Below, in pieces: positions 15,130 to 26,599 of a DNA stretch of 64,000 nt. Source of the DNA: Hyaloscypha bicolor E. Its lineage: Eukaryota; Ascomycota; Leotiomycetes; Helotiales; Hyaloscyphaceae. The stretch's first letter is position 1, and every line of letters begins with the position of its first letter. The notes below the pieces were generated by a model. It was not told the origin of the DNA. It saw only the letters and a list, made by a program, of their open reading frames with translations, and made no database searches. Where the stretch lies: contig NW_020194525.1 in NCBI RefSeq assembly GCF_002865645.1, positions 1-64,000 on the forward strand, given 5' to 3'. A program made the position numbers and the translations under genes.

Positions 15130-15363
15130 TGTCGGAATAGCTGCACTGCGAATTTCCTGGTCATGTGACTAGTCATGTGAGCTCGCATCGCAGGCGTGAC
15201 TCGACCGGTAGACTAGTCCCCATTAGGCTTAGCAGATTTAGGGATCGCATATCAATACCACGATATTGCGATTCTTACTTCTGAATAATAACCACTTCAC
15301 TAACTTACACAAATAGCATTCCATGATTATATAACGGTACTATGCATTCCTAGTAAACCGACA
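15130..15363 (+). repeat. 3' LTR of the gag-only element, unmutated
   Basis: It begins TGTCGG and ends CCGACA, is 234 bp, and keeps normal CpA and TpG. It is followed by AGTAT, the partner of AATAT before the 5' LTR. Confidence 0.88.
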
Positions 15364-17400
15364 AGTATTAAAGCCAAAATAAATATCTTTTTAAGCTTCT
15401 AGAAAATAGCTTCTATTTTATTTATTTATAATAATACTCGGTTTTTATATAAGATTAAATAGTAATTAAATAATCTCTAAGAATTCTCGAATAAAATATT
15501 AGTAAAAATTAGTAAATTCTAAGAAATTTTATATATCTTTTACTAATTTCGGGACTTTTTAACTTAAAATAGCTTTAATTTTTATTAGATTTATATAAAT
15601 ACTTTTTCTGGCTCTTTATAATAAACTTTAAATATTTTATTAACTTAATTTCAAATTTATATTTATTAATATCTAGCTATAAATCTATTTCTTAAAATTA
15701 TTAAAGAATCTTTTATATATATTTATAGTATTCTTTTTTTTAATTCTAATAAATAAAATAGAACTTATTTAGGAAGTTTTTAAGAATTTAATTAATATAT
15801 TTCTAAAATATATTTAAAGTATTTATTAGATTAAAAGAAATTACTAATTATTTATAAAGTTTATATTTTATATAAAAGGCTTTTTTTTAAAAAAATATAA
15901 ATCTTATAAAAAGCTATTATAATATTAAGTTTTATAAACTATTTTGCTTTTCTAATATTTTAAAGAATCTTATAAATTAGTAAAAGCAAATACTAGTTCT
16001 TTTTTATAAGCTTATTTAGGCTCTAGTAATTTATATAAAACCGTAATTCCTTATTAGATTTCTATATAAAAAGAATAGAAATAGTAATAAGAAAGTAATT
16101 TATTTAATAGTTTTATAAATATCTTTTATAATACTAGAAGCTTATTTCGAGATATATTATATAGCGGGTCTTATAATATAACGAGTTCTTTTTTATTAAC
16201 TTCTTTTAATTTAATCTAATAATTAATTTCTTTGTCCTAAATAAATAATAACTTTTTTATTTTAATTAAATAAAATGCTTTTTAGAAATTCTTATATTAT
16301 TTCAGAAGCTTTATATAAGAATTGGTTTTTTTTTCGAATTAGGGCTTTTTAAATATTTATTAGACTAACTAAGAATATTTTTATATTTTTATTTTTATTT
16401 TTCTTTATTAGATAAAAAAATAAAGCTATTAAAACCTATATATAATCTATTATTTATAGACTAAAAATTAAAATTTTATTTATTTTATATTAAAATTTTT
16501 AATAATAAAATAAATAGTTTTAATCTCGAATTATAGATTTATATATCTTATAAATAAAGCTATTATATATCTAAAATTATATTTAAATTAAAGATTTTAG
16601 GAACTATATAGAAAACAAGATAAGATTTATATTAAATACTATTATTTCTCTAATTATATCTTGTATTACTTTATTAAAAGCCTTTATTTATTTAGAAATA
16701 ATTAATATATATTAAAAATTATATTAATTAGTAAAGCAAGAATTAATTATTTTATATAATATATATCTAGTATTAATAAAAATTTATATAAAATATTCTT
16801 TATTAACTATTACTAATATAAAAAAAGAAAGCCTAATTATATTTTTCCGAAATTACTTCTAAATTTATTAATCTAAATTTATTTCTATATATTTCTAATA
16901 ATAATTTTTATTAAAAGCTAGTTTTTTCCTAAATTAAATAAACTCGAGTTTTTTTTATTTTTATTATTATTTTTATTCGAGGTATTAATATTCTTTTCCC
17001 GAACTACTTTTATTTTTTTTAAAGCTATTTTTAATATTTTTATATTTTTTGTTTTATTTTTAGCTATTTCTCTTTTTTTATTTTTTTTATTTACTAGTTT
17101 AAGAAAAAAGAACCCGAATAGAGCTTTATTTAATATAAAATAATTATTTTAATTATATTAAAAATAAAGTATTATAGTTATTATAATATATAATACTAGT
17201 AGGAATTAGACTAGAGCTAGTAAAGTATCTGGTATCTAAAAGAGATATCTAATATCTAAATAAGGTATCTATAGTTACCTAATTATTATATATAACCCCG
17301 AGCTTAAGCTAGTATATAGGCCCATATATAGCTTGTAATTATTTAGATCCGAGGCTTCTTTGAGATTCTCTTTTTTCTTTAGCTTTAAATTATTAAAATA
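15364..17400. other. Unassigned AT-rich relic sequence
   Basis: No gene is supported. T-rich runs suggest minus-strand coding remains of a transposon, but no motif is readable. The last part (about 17,190-17,300) contains repeated TATCTGGTATCT / TATCTAATATCT words. Similar words occur near 23,690-23,765 at the other end of the next element, so it may be a decayed LTR; a clean alignment could not be made. Confidence 0.35.
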
Positions 17401-20400
17401 GAAATAGTCTAACTATATTTTCTAGGCCCAAGATCTTATACTTATAATATAATTTAAAGCTTACCTATTTCTTAATTCTATAAAGGATTTAAATAATACT
17501 TACCTAATTAGTTTTTAATAAATATAAATATAATATATTATAGTTATTCTTATACTAGTTAACTAATATTAAAATAAAAGAAAGCCCTAGAATAACTAGA
17601 TAAGAAAGCCCTAAACTAGCTAGGTAAATAAATAGGCTAGTAACTTTATTACTAGATAAAGATTTATAAGAAAGCAAGTCCCGAAATAATTAGACAAATT
17701 AGAAGAAGCTATAATATAAGATATTACTAGTATATTACTAAAAGATAAACTAGAGCCTCTTATTAAGTTTTCTAAAAAGTCCGAATATCTTATTAATACT
17801 TATAATAAGAGAAATACTTTCTTTTAGAAAACTAAGAAAAAAGAGGAACCTATTTTATTAAAGGCAAATTTCCAAGAATTACTTCGGAGCTCAGAGGCTT
17901 TATATAAGGAAATTATTAAGCTAATTCTAAAGATATATAATATTCTTACCTATAGCAAGAATTATTATAATTAGCTAAAAGAAACTAAGTAAGTCTTATA
18001 AAAGAATAAAGCTATTATTAAAAAGCTTATTATATAACCTATAGAAATAACCGGTTCTTTTATTTTAGAAAATAAATATTTAGTTAAATTTCCTAATTCT
18101 TTTATTTTTAAAAACATAATTAAGAATAGTATTATCTTTAATAATTAGTTAGTTCAGATTAAGAACAAGTTCTATAATAACTCTAATATTTACTAGATAA
18201 AAAACCTTAAGATTATCTATATTTTTGGCTATATAAATAGTTATATTTTTATATTAATTTTTTTTTTTACCTAAATTAGGATAATTAATATATATATAAA
18301 ACTATTAGAGAACTATATACTTACCTAAAAGAATTATATAATAACTTAAATAAGAAATATAATACTCGATAAGCCTTTAAAAAGCTATTTATAAAAAAGA
18401 GCTAGATTTTTTAGGAATTTTATATTCTATTTCTAAAATATATAATAGACGAAAATATTAACTTATAGAACCTTAAGAATAACCTAAATAATAAGCTTAC
18501 TTAGAAGCTCTAAAAAGCTATAGCTATATATTATAATAACCCGGCTATTTATATTATAAATAACTAGTAAATCCGAGCTTATTATAAAAAGAAAAACTAG
18601 GTATTTAAGAAAGCTAATAAAGATATAAATAAGTCAAGTTCAGAAGGCATTTCTTATATAAAGCCTGCTTCTAAGACTCTAGTAATAAATAAGCCTATTA
18701 TTCTAAAGCCCGAATTCTTAGATCTCAAGTACTATAACTATAATAAATTTAGTTATATATCTAGGAACTATTTAAAGCCTAAGATAAAGTATATAAAGTA
18801 AGTTTTAGTAACTAAGCTAATAATACTTATTATAAATAAGCTATTTAAGAATATAGAATAGGGAAACGAGAATTCCTAAAGAAAGTCTTCTTTTTAGGGC
18901 CATATTATATAAATATAGTAGAAGTTAATTTGAGCTAGCTACTAGGAAATAAAGCATTTATATTTCCTTATATAATTAATAATAATAAATTAGATATTAA
19001 GACTTCTTCTTTTATTAATACTAGAATAAACGAATATACTTTTATTAATTTCAAGTTTATAAAAATAATTAAATAATTTCTAGATATTAACCTTATTTAA
19101 TTAGTATTACCTTATAATATAAGGGAATTTAATAATAAGCAGGCTATATTTATTACTTATTATATTAAGCTTATATTCTTAATTAATAAATAGAAGATTC
19201 TAGTACTTATACTAGTTATAAAGCTAGATAAGTATAATATAATTTTGGGATAATAATAGTTTATAAATACTAGTATTCTAATTAATTATAAGAATAGAAA
19301 GTTAATCTAGCTAGATAATTAGCCTAGAAAAAAGAATTAGAATAAGGTTCTAATTACTATATATAAGAACTTGAAATCTAGAAAAAGTAACTAGTACTAA
19401 AAAAATATAAATAGAAAAAATAAAGCTATAGCTATAAATAAGTTCTAAAGACCTTAGCTTATAAAAAGAAAACCCTTTTATTCTTTTCCTAAGCCGGGTT
19501 TAGAAAGCTATATATAGTAAAAGAATTAAGCTTAATATTATAGAAAAATATAAGTAGCCTTAAGAAATATAGAAGTTTTTCTTAAGCTAGAAATAGAAAT
19601 ATTAAAATTATATTATCTAAAAAAAAAGCCATAAGATCTAGTTAAGGCCTATAATTAATATTATAGGTATCTTACTAGCTACTTTCTAGATAAACCTATA
19701 AAAAAAGAAGAACCTTTTTTTTATAATATTATTTTTTAAAATTAATAAAGAGCTAGAATTATAATAAGAGAACGAGTTTATTCCGGATAAGTAATAGCTA
19801 GAAGAAATAGAGCTATAATAGCTAGTAAGAGTCTTATTAAAGAAATTCAAGGATTTTATAGATATTTTTTTAAAAGAAGTATTAAATATCTTATTTCTAT
19901 ATTAATTATATAATTATAAGATTTAGATTAATAATTCTAAAAGCCTAGAGATCCTAGGGTATTTCCCGCTCTATTAATAATTAACTTATAAGCTATAAAA
20001 AATTAAGTATTTCCTTAAAAAGAACCTCTAATAAGGCTTTATTAAGCCAAGCTAGTTTTCTTTTATATCTTTAATTCTCTTTATAAAAAAGACTAATAAA
20101 GCTCTCTAATTTTATATTAATTATTATAAGCTAAATAACTTAATATAAAAGAACTATTATTTTCTTTCTCTTATTTATAAGACTCTTATATAGCTAGCTT
20201 AAGCCAAGGTCTATATAAAGCTAGATATTTAGTAAGTATTTTATTAAATTTAAATAAATCTAAAATTAGAAAAACTTATAATATTTCATATAAGATATAG
20301 GGCCTATAAATATAAGGTTCTTTAGGAAAGCCTAATTAATAGCTCTATTATATATTAGAGATATATAAATAATATTTTCTTTAATTACCTTAATATCTTT

Positions 20401-23400
20401 TATATAGCTTACTTAAATAATATTCTAATTTACTCGAATAATTTCCTAGAATATAAAAACTATATATAAAAGGTTTTTTAGTAGCTATAGAATACCGGCC
20501 TCTAAATAAATATTAAGAAATTAGAGTTTAAGATTATTTATATAAAGTACCTAGGTTTTATTATTTTTACTAGAGATATTAAAGTAAATTTAGATAAGAT
20601 AATAATTATTAAGAACTAGTAATTACTAAAGATAATTAAAGAAATATAAGGCTTTCTAAGTTTTTATAACTTTTATTAGTATTTTATTATAGAATATAGC
20701 TATATAATAAAGCCCCTAATAATAGCCGAATTAGAGGCTACTAAGAAATATTTCCTAGAAAACCTTAATAAGAGTTTTATTATTTCTAGTTAATTATTAT
20801 TTATAGCCCCTATTCTTTTTATAAGAAAGTTTAATAGAAGTTTATAGTTCTATATTAATTACTAGAAACTTAACCAGATTATTTATAAGAACTATTATTC
20901 TCTTTTTCTTATTAATAAGACCTTAGCTAGAATTAGTAAAGCCAAAATCTTTATAAAGCTTAATATTTATTAGGCTTTTTACTAAATTCATATAGATCCC
21001 GAATTAAAGAAATTAATAATATTTTATATATATTATAGGATATATAAATATAAGGTTTTATTCTTTAAATTAACTAATAAACTAGTTATTTACTAGTACT
21101 ATATAAATAATATCCTATTTAATTACCTAAATAACTTTTATATAGCTTATCTAAATAATATTTTTATTTATTCTAATAATAAGTTAGAATATAAACTTTA
21201 TATAAAAAAAGTTCTTTAGTAATTCTAGAATATAGGCTTATAAATAAATATTAAAAAGCGCAAATTTTATATTATATATATGAAATACCTTGGGTTTATT
21301 ATCTTTATAAAAAGTATTAAAGTTAATCTTAAGAAAGTTATAATTATAAAGAATTAGAAAGCTTCTTAAACTATAAAAGAAATATAAGTCTTTCTAAAGT
21401 TCTATAACTTTTATAGAAGATTTATTTATAACTATAATAAGATTACTAAGCCTTTATTAAATCTTATATATATAAATATTTCCGTTTTATTTAATAAGGC
21501 TTATTAGAATACTTTTAAGAAACTTAAAGCCTATCTTATATTATTAGTTCTATTTTATTACTATAACTTAAAATAATAATTAATAATTAAAACTAATATC
21601 TCGAATAGTATTATTACTAGTATTTTCTTCTAATAATATAGTAATAAATAATATCTTATAATATTTTTCTTAAAAATAATAGTACTTATAAAATATAATT
21701 ATAAGATATATAATAAAGAAATACTTATTATTATATAGTTTTTAAATTAATAATACTCGGAATTTTAAGAAACTATCTATTAAATCCAGATTTATATAAA
21801 TTACTACTTATTAAAATACTTTATAATAATAAAGAAGCTTATAAATAAATAAGCTAAATAGGCTAAAGCCTTAGTTAAATATTACTTTATTATCTAATAT
21901 AAATTTAGTAAATAGAATATAAAGACTTATATTCTAATATATTAAAATAATAAGATTATCTAATAAAATAAAGTAAAAGAGAAATACTATATTAAAACCT
22001 TTCTCTCTTAAAACCAAGTTAACCTAAAAGTATTCTAGAACCTTAGTATTAAAGTTAATTTTCTTTTTATTTTCTAAGATAATAATAATAATCTTAATAA
22101 AATAAATAATTTAGTTAAATGAATTCTATAAAATAACCGCAAAGTCCCTTTTTTATAAGCCCTCTATAAGTAGGCTAAACGGGATAATACCGACTTTATT
22201 ATAAAGAATAAGTTATTACTTTATTATAAATAACTTATAATACTAGAAAAATAATTATATATAAATTTAATTTATAAGGCTTATAATTAAATCTTTATAA
22301 TATATCCTAGTAAAAATAAAACCTATAAGCTAATATAGCTATAATATTACTAGAAGAATATATAATATAATATTACTTAATATATTTATAATTACTAATT
22401 ATATAAATAGGTAAATATCCCAAAAAATAAATCCCCTAGTTTACTTTATTCTTTACTAGTTCCGAACTACTCATAATAATATATTATAATAGATTTCAAG
22501 TTAATACCTAGCTTAAAATCTGGCTATAATACTATATATATTATAATTAACTAATTAAGTAAGTAAGCTATTTTTATATCTTATTATAAGATAATTATAA
22601 TAAAGAATATAATAAAGATATATTTCCGAACTATTTATTATTACTATAGCCTTTTAGCCTCTATTATTTCCGATTATAGTTCGTAATTTATATTAGTATT
22701 CTAGAAGAAATTTAATAAAATTCTAGATATAAAATTAAAGCTATTAATAGTATATTACTTATAAGCTAATAAATAGACAGAAATCATAAACTAATATATT
22801 AATTAATAATTATACCCGTATATTATATATTACTAAAATATCTAAAATAAGTATTTATTAATTATTAATTATATTTAACTTATTTTCTTATATAGCTTTA
22901 TTAATATATTCTTATATAAACTCCTTAATAGTAGGCTTCTATAAACCTCCTTTAACTAGTTAACTCTAATAACTATATTCCAAAACGAGCTAAGTAATAT
23001 AAAGGTTTAATAAATTACTAGATAAATAGAGAATACTATAAAAAGAAATAAGAAGAATATAAAATAAATATAAAAGAAAATAAAGAAGTATACTAATACT
23101 AAATATTACTTTATAGATTTCAAAATAGAAAACAAGATATATATATTAATAAAGAAATAGAAAACATAATATCCTAGCCGCAAACTAGACTACTAAATAG
23201 CCGGGCCTTACCCGATCTTATATTAAGTTAGTAATTCCTATAAGGTCGAATTACCTAAAAGTATTAAAATTTATAATATATTTTCCCCAGACTATTTATA
23301 TAAAGCTACTAATAATTTATTATCTAGCTAAAAGAACGAATTACTTTTACTAATTCAAGTAATAATAGATTAAGAATATAAAGTATAAAATATTCTAATA

Positions 23401-23650
23401 TTAAAGGCAAAGCGAGAAAAGCTCTTATATAGGGTTAGTTAGATTAGATATAATAAAAACCTTAACTAGTATCTGGCCTCTAATCTGAAATACTTTTCTT
23501 ATAAGCTATAAGATTACTATTTGACTAATTAATAATAGCCAGGCCTACTAAAAAAGCTAGTTAACTAGATACGAGCCTAAAAGAATAAGATAAAGAACTA
23601 TAATAAATTAGATAATAATTCTATAATACCTATTTACTTAAGAATAAGCT
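17400..23650 (+). mobile_element. Ty3/gypsy chromodomain retrotransposon relic B, two RT copies
   Basis: Reading through stops on the plus strand, domains appear in gypsy order: gag; a CCHC knuckle at about 18,730-18,776 (pattern YNYNKFSYISRNY after mutation); protease with an NIILG-type motif near 19,230-19,255; reverse transcriptase at about 19,960-20,710 with a YLNNILIYS motif near 20,410-20,437 (from YLDD); a second reverse transcriptase at about 20,740-21,450 with its own YLNNIFIYS at 21,148-21,174, followed by a connection and RNase H-like part; integrase at about 22,420-23,000; and a chromodomain-like end at about 23,380-23,640 (KREKLLYRVS). Stops are everywhere and it is inactive. The doubled RT is abnormal. 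Confidence 0.75.
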
Positions 23651-24026
23651 TTTTTTAAAGAAAAAAGTAATATTATAATTTCATACTTTACTAAACCTAG
23701 TATCTAGTATTTAGTATCTAAGCCTAGTATCTAGTATTTAGTATATAAATATCTAGTATCTGGAGTTATATAATAGTTATATATAATAAAGCTAGAGAAA
23801 GCTATATTTCAGAAAATTTAGAATACTAAGCCTTATTAGGCCAAGCTATAAGTAAAGAACTATAAATATTTAAAGAACCTTAGCTCGAGACTTTCTTTCT
23901 TTCTTAGCTTAGTTTTCTTAATAAATAGTTCTTTTATAAGTGCCTTATTTATGGGCTCCTTTTATAAGTCTATAATATTAGAAAGATTTTCTTTAATTTT
24001 TAATAATATTTCAAATTAATATAATA
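23651..24026. other. 3' flank of gypsy relic B
   Basis: Repeated CTAGTATCTAGTATTTAGTATC words occupy 23,697-23,765 and may belong to a decayed 3' LTR. Otherwise it is AT-rich with no gene. It ends at the TA target dinucleotide (24,025-24,026) of the pogo-like element. Confidence 0.4.
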
Positions 24027-24101
24027 GCCGGTGCCCCTCCCACGCACTTCGCTTGTGGTCGGAATAAGCAAGTATCTCGTTTAACCAAGTGTCCCATCGA
24101 G
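24027..24101 (+). repeat. Left terminal inverted repeat of pogo-like element
   Basis: 75 bp that pair with 26,481-26,555. Mismatches are all transitions, some in each arm. A TA dinucleotide precedes it at 24,025-24,026. Confidence 0.92.
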
Positions 24102-25358
24102 ATTTTAGCTAATTCTTGATTTTTGGTATATATTATATATAAAATCAAGCATATTTGCAATGGAATTTAAGGATACTAGTTATAAAAAATACAAAGCTAT
24201 CTAGAACTATATAAAATCGGTATTCGCTTATATACTATTAATTGAGCCCGTATTACTTTCCATATCTAAAGAGTCTGGAATAATAAGGGGGAATAGACTT
24301 GAGTCTATATACTCTTCTATTCTCTTCTTTTAATACTTCTATTTAGTAGTATTAATTACTATATCCTTATCCCCGTTAATATTAATAAAGGTATTTGGTA
24401 CCTCTAGCCGATCGGGGGCTAGATTACTAAGGGATGCCATAAGCTAGCGAACTACGAACTATAAATCAGGGTAAAAGTCCTTCTTATAGCAAGCTCGTTT
24501 AATAATTATAGGGTATTTATTAGGTTCGCAAATTGGTACTATATCCTCTACTGGAATTAGCTTATTCTTTAGTTAATACTTTACGATTCTAGCTAGTCTA
24601 GCTTTCTTATCCTTGCGAGCTTGAATTCCGGCGTCCTTAAGCTGATTTTTAGCTCGATTTACGGTAGTAGTAAGCTTCTTTTTAGCCTTATAAAGAGCTT
24701 CTCTATTATCTTTCTCTTTCTTTTCTTTAATCTCTATATAAAGCTCTGCTATACTAGCAGATAGCCCTCCCTTATATAAGCTTTTACAGGACTTCGCCTT
24801 GTAATTATACTTCTTATAAAGCTTTATTTGGAGAGCCTAGTACTCTATTATCTGGAGATGACTTTTTTATAGTTAGATATTAACCTTTTTGACTATAGCT
24901 ATCCAAGTTTCCTTCGAATTTTCTGAAAAAGTAATAGGATTATAATCTGCAAGTACTCTAAGAATTACGGCTATATTCTATACTTTATCGGGGCAAGTAA
25001 GTAATAAAGGGAGAAGATCTAAGCTCTCCTCTTCCTTAACCTCCTTAATTAATCTCTTCTTCTTTCCGTATAATCGTATATTTTTAATTCCAGCTTTATA
25101 ACTAACGGGCCATATATTAGAGCTCTTAAAGGCGTTCTTAATTATATATTTTTGTATTATTTATATATAAATCAGGGTAAGATTACGGAAAAAGGAGGTA
25201 ATTATATATTTAAAATCGAGAGAACGGAGGGCCGTATAAATTACTATTTTATAATAGTGCTTTTAGGGACGGAATATACTAATATTAAGTAGTTAAAAGA
25301 TATATATTAAGTAAGAGGGAAACTAGAATAGCTTAATATTATATTTCCCGGCCTTTAA

Positions 25359-25655
25359 TTAAAATAGTTTATAGATATATGATTCGTAACTATCTAGGAG
25401 GAGGATTTTCCAAGGTTTGTCTGGCCTAGCTCTTAAATACTTAATTAAATAATTAAGATATTTTATAGCTATATCGTTATTTATATATCTAGTAGGTATA
25501 TACTTAATATACTCTATCCCGATTAGGTTTTCTAATATCCAATTATCTATAATCTTCTTCCCAGAAGTAATTATAAATAGTAAAAGAGGTTTATAATTAT
25601 CCGTATAAATAGTCTCGATTATTATAACTAATTTGCAATTCTCAGGGCTAGCCAT
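25359..25655 (-). pseudogene. DDE transposase fragment, Fot1/pogo type
   Basis: A 98-codon open stretch on the minus strand contains PENCKLVIIIETIYTD, then GKKIIDNWILENLIG, TRYINNDIAIKYL and KPWKILLLDSYESYI. In the Fot1/pogo family the second catalytic aspartate sits in the LLLD(G/S)H.SH motif. Here the D is present, but the first following histidine of the family pattern is tyrosine and the second is also tyrosine, both explainable by C-to-T change. It is only the middle of a transposase whose flanks contain stops, so it is a relic and not a gene. Confidence 0.8.
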
Positions 25656-26480
25656 ATATAGCTCTTTTATCTCTATAAGTATAATTATATACTTACTAGT
25701 AGGGTAACTAATATATACTCCTGACTTGTCTATATTTAGAATATTCTTCCCCTTTATAATATAAAGCTTCTCTAGAATATTATAATATTTCTGAAACTAT
25801 ATTCTAATATCCTCTTCTATATAGGACTCGAGTTATATATATATAATTAGCTTCGTTTTAATTATATAAAGTATCTTATAGTTCCGTATCCAGAGGCTAA
25901 ACCAAATAGCCAAAGGAGGTGGTTTTGGGGGAGATTTAGCCTAATTATATTAGATATATTATTAGATTTAAAAGAAGTACTTATAGCCTTTAAGTAGGTA
26001 ATTACGGCTTAAACTATCTAATATATAGTACCCAAACCAGCCTCCTATTACTTATAGCAATATTGCCGAATCGCCTCCTCTTATACCTCGTTTAGGATCT
26101 TATTATTACTACTATATATATTATAGAGTTCTTGGGAGTTTCTTTTCTTATTATACTTATAGAGTACCGATTTTCGTAAAGAAGCTTCCTTGATATAATA
26201 TATCCTTATAGTAGTAATTACTGAATTATTATTATTCTCAAGGTACTATTTATAGGCCTTATTAAAGATACGGTAGTAATTAGCTTCCGTAATATATGAA
26301 TAATAGAAATACTTCTAGGATATCTCCCTAATTCTAGTAGAATTAAATAAAGGTATATCTATTTTTGGAATCTTTATACGTGAATTAAATAATAAATTAG
26401 TTAATAAATTGGGCCAAATATGTAATTACAAGATGCGTTTTTTAGTAAGAATTATATGTAAATTTTAGGGCGTGCATTTT

Positions 26481-26555
26481 CTCGATAGGATACTTGGTTA
26501 AACGAGACACTTGCTTATCCCGACTACAAGCGAAGCGCATGGGAGGGGCACCGGC
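26481..26555 (-). repeat. Right terminal inverted repeat of pogo-like element
   Basis: 75 bp, the reverse complement of the left arm with about seven transitions, followed by TA at 26,556-26,557. Confidence 0.92.
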
Positions 26556-26599
26556 TATTAAGTAAGTATTTATTTTTAGCTTAGTTTTAAGAATTTACT

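Larger units (their letters stand above)
12066..15363 (+). mobile_element. Copia-like, gag-only LTR retrotransposon (non-autonomous)
   Basis: Two direct copies of a 234-bp LTR bound the element. Each begins TGTCGG and ends CCGACA in the unmutated copy, a perfect inverted end. Flanking five bases are AATAT on the left and AGTAT on the right, a target duplication differing by one RIP-type G-to-A change. Inside, the plus strand reads as a decayed gag: an alpha-helical capsid-like part at about 12,950-13,350, then a decayed Cys/His knuckle near 14,230-14,290 and an acidic tail to about 14,900. No protease, integrase or reverse transcriptase lies between the LTRs, so it is non-autonomous or internally deleted. 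RIP is heavy from the left end to about 14,150 and nearly absent to the right. Confidence 0.8.
24027..26555 (-). mobile_element. pogo/Fot1-like DNA transposon with 75-bp TIRs
   Basis: Inverted repeats of 75 bp lie at 24,027-24,101 and 26,481-26,555. They start GCCGGTGCCCCTCCCA and pair with a few transition differences. The element is flanked on both sides by TA, the target duplication of the Tc1/mariner superfamily. The minus strand carries a decayed helix-turn-helix part at about 26,300-26,050, a DDE part at about 25,700-25,350 and a Lys-rich C-terminal part to about 24,450. The DDE fragment resembles Fot1/pogo transposases. Composition is intermediate: TpG and CpG survive far more than in the surroundings, so it suffered lighter RIP or arrived later. 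Several stops make the transposase dead. Confidence 0.88.

Noticed and set aside
14849..15188. Open frames through the G-rich repeats before the 3' LTR
   Set aside because: Their Gly/Met or Pro/Phe repeats come from the simple repeat itself.
17190..23960. Paired LTRs for gypsy relic B
   Set aside because: Similar TATCT-type words occur at both ends, but no end-to-end alignment, terminal TG..CA or target duplication could be made.
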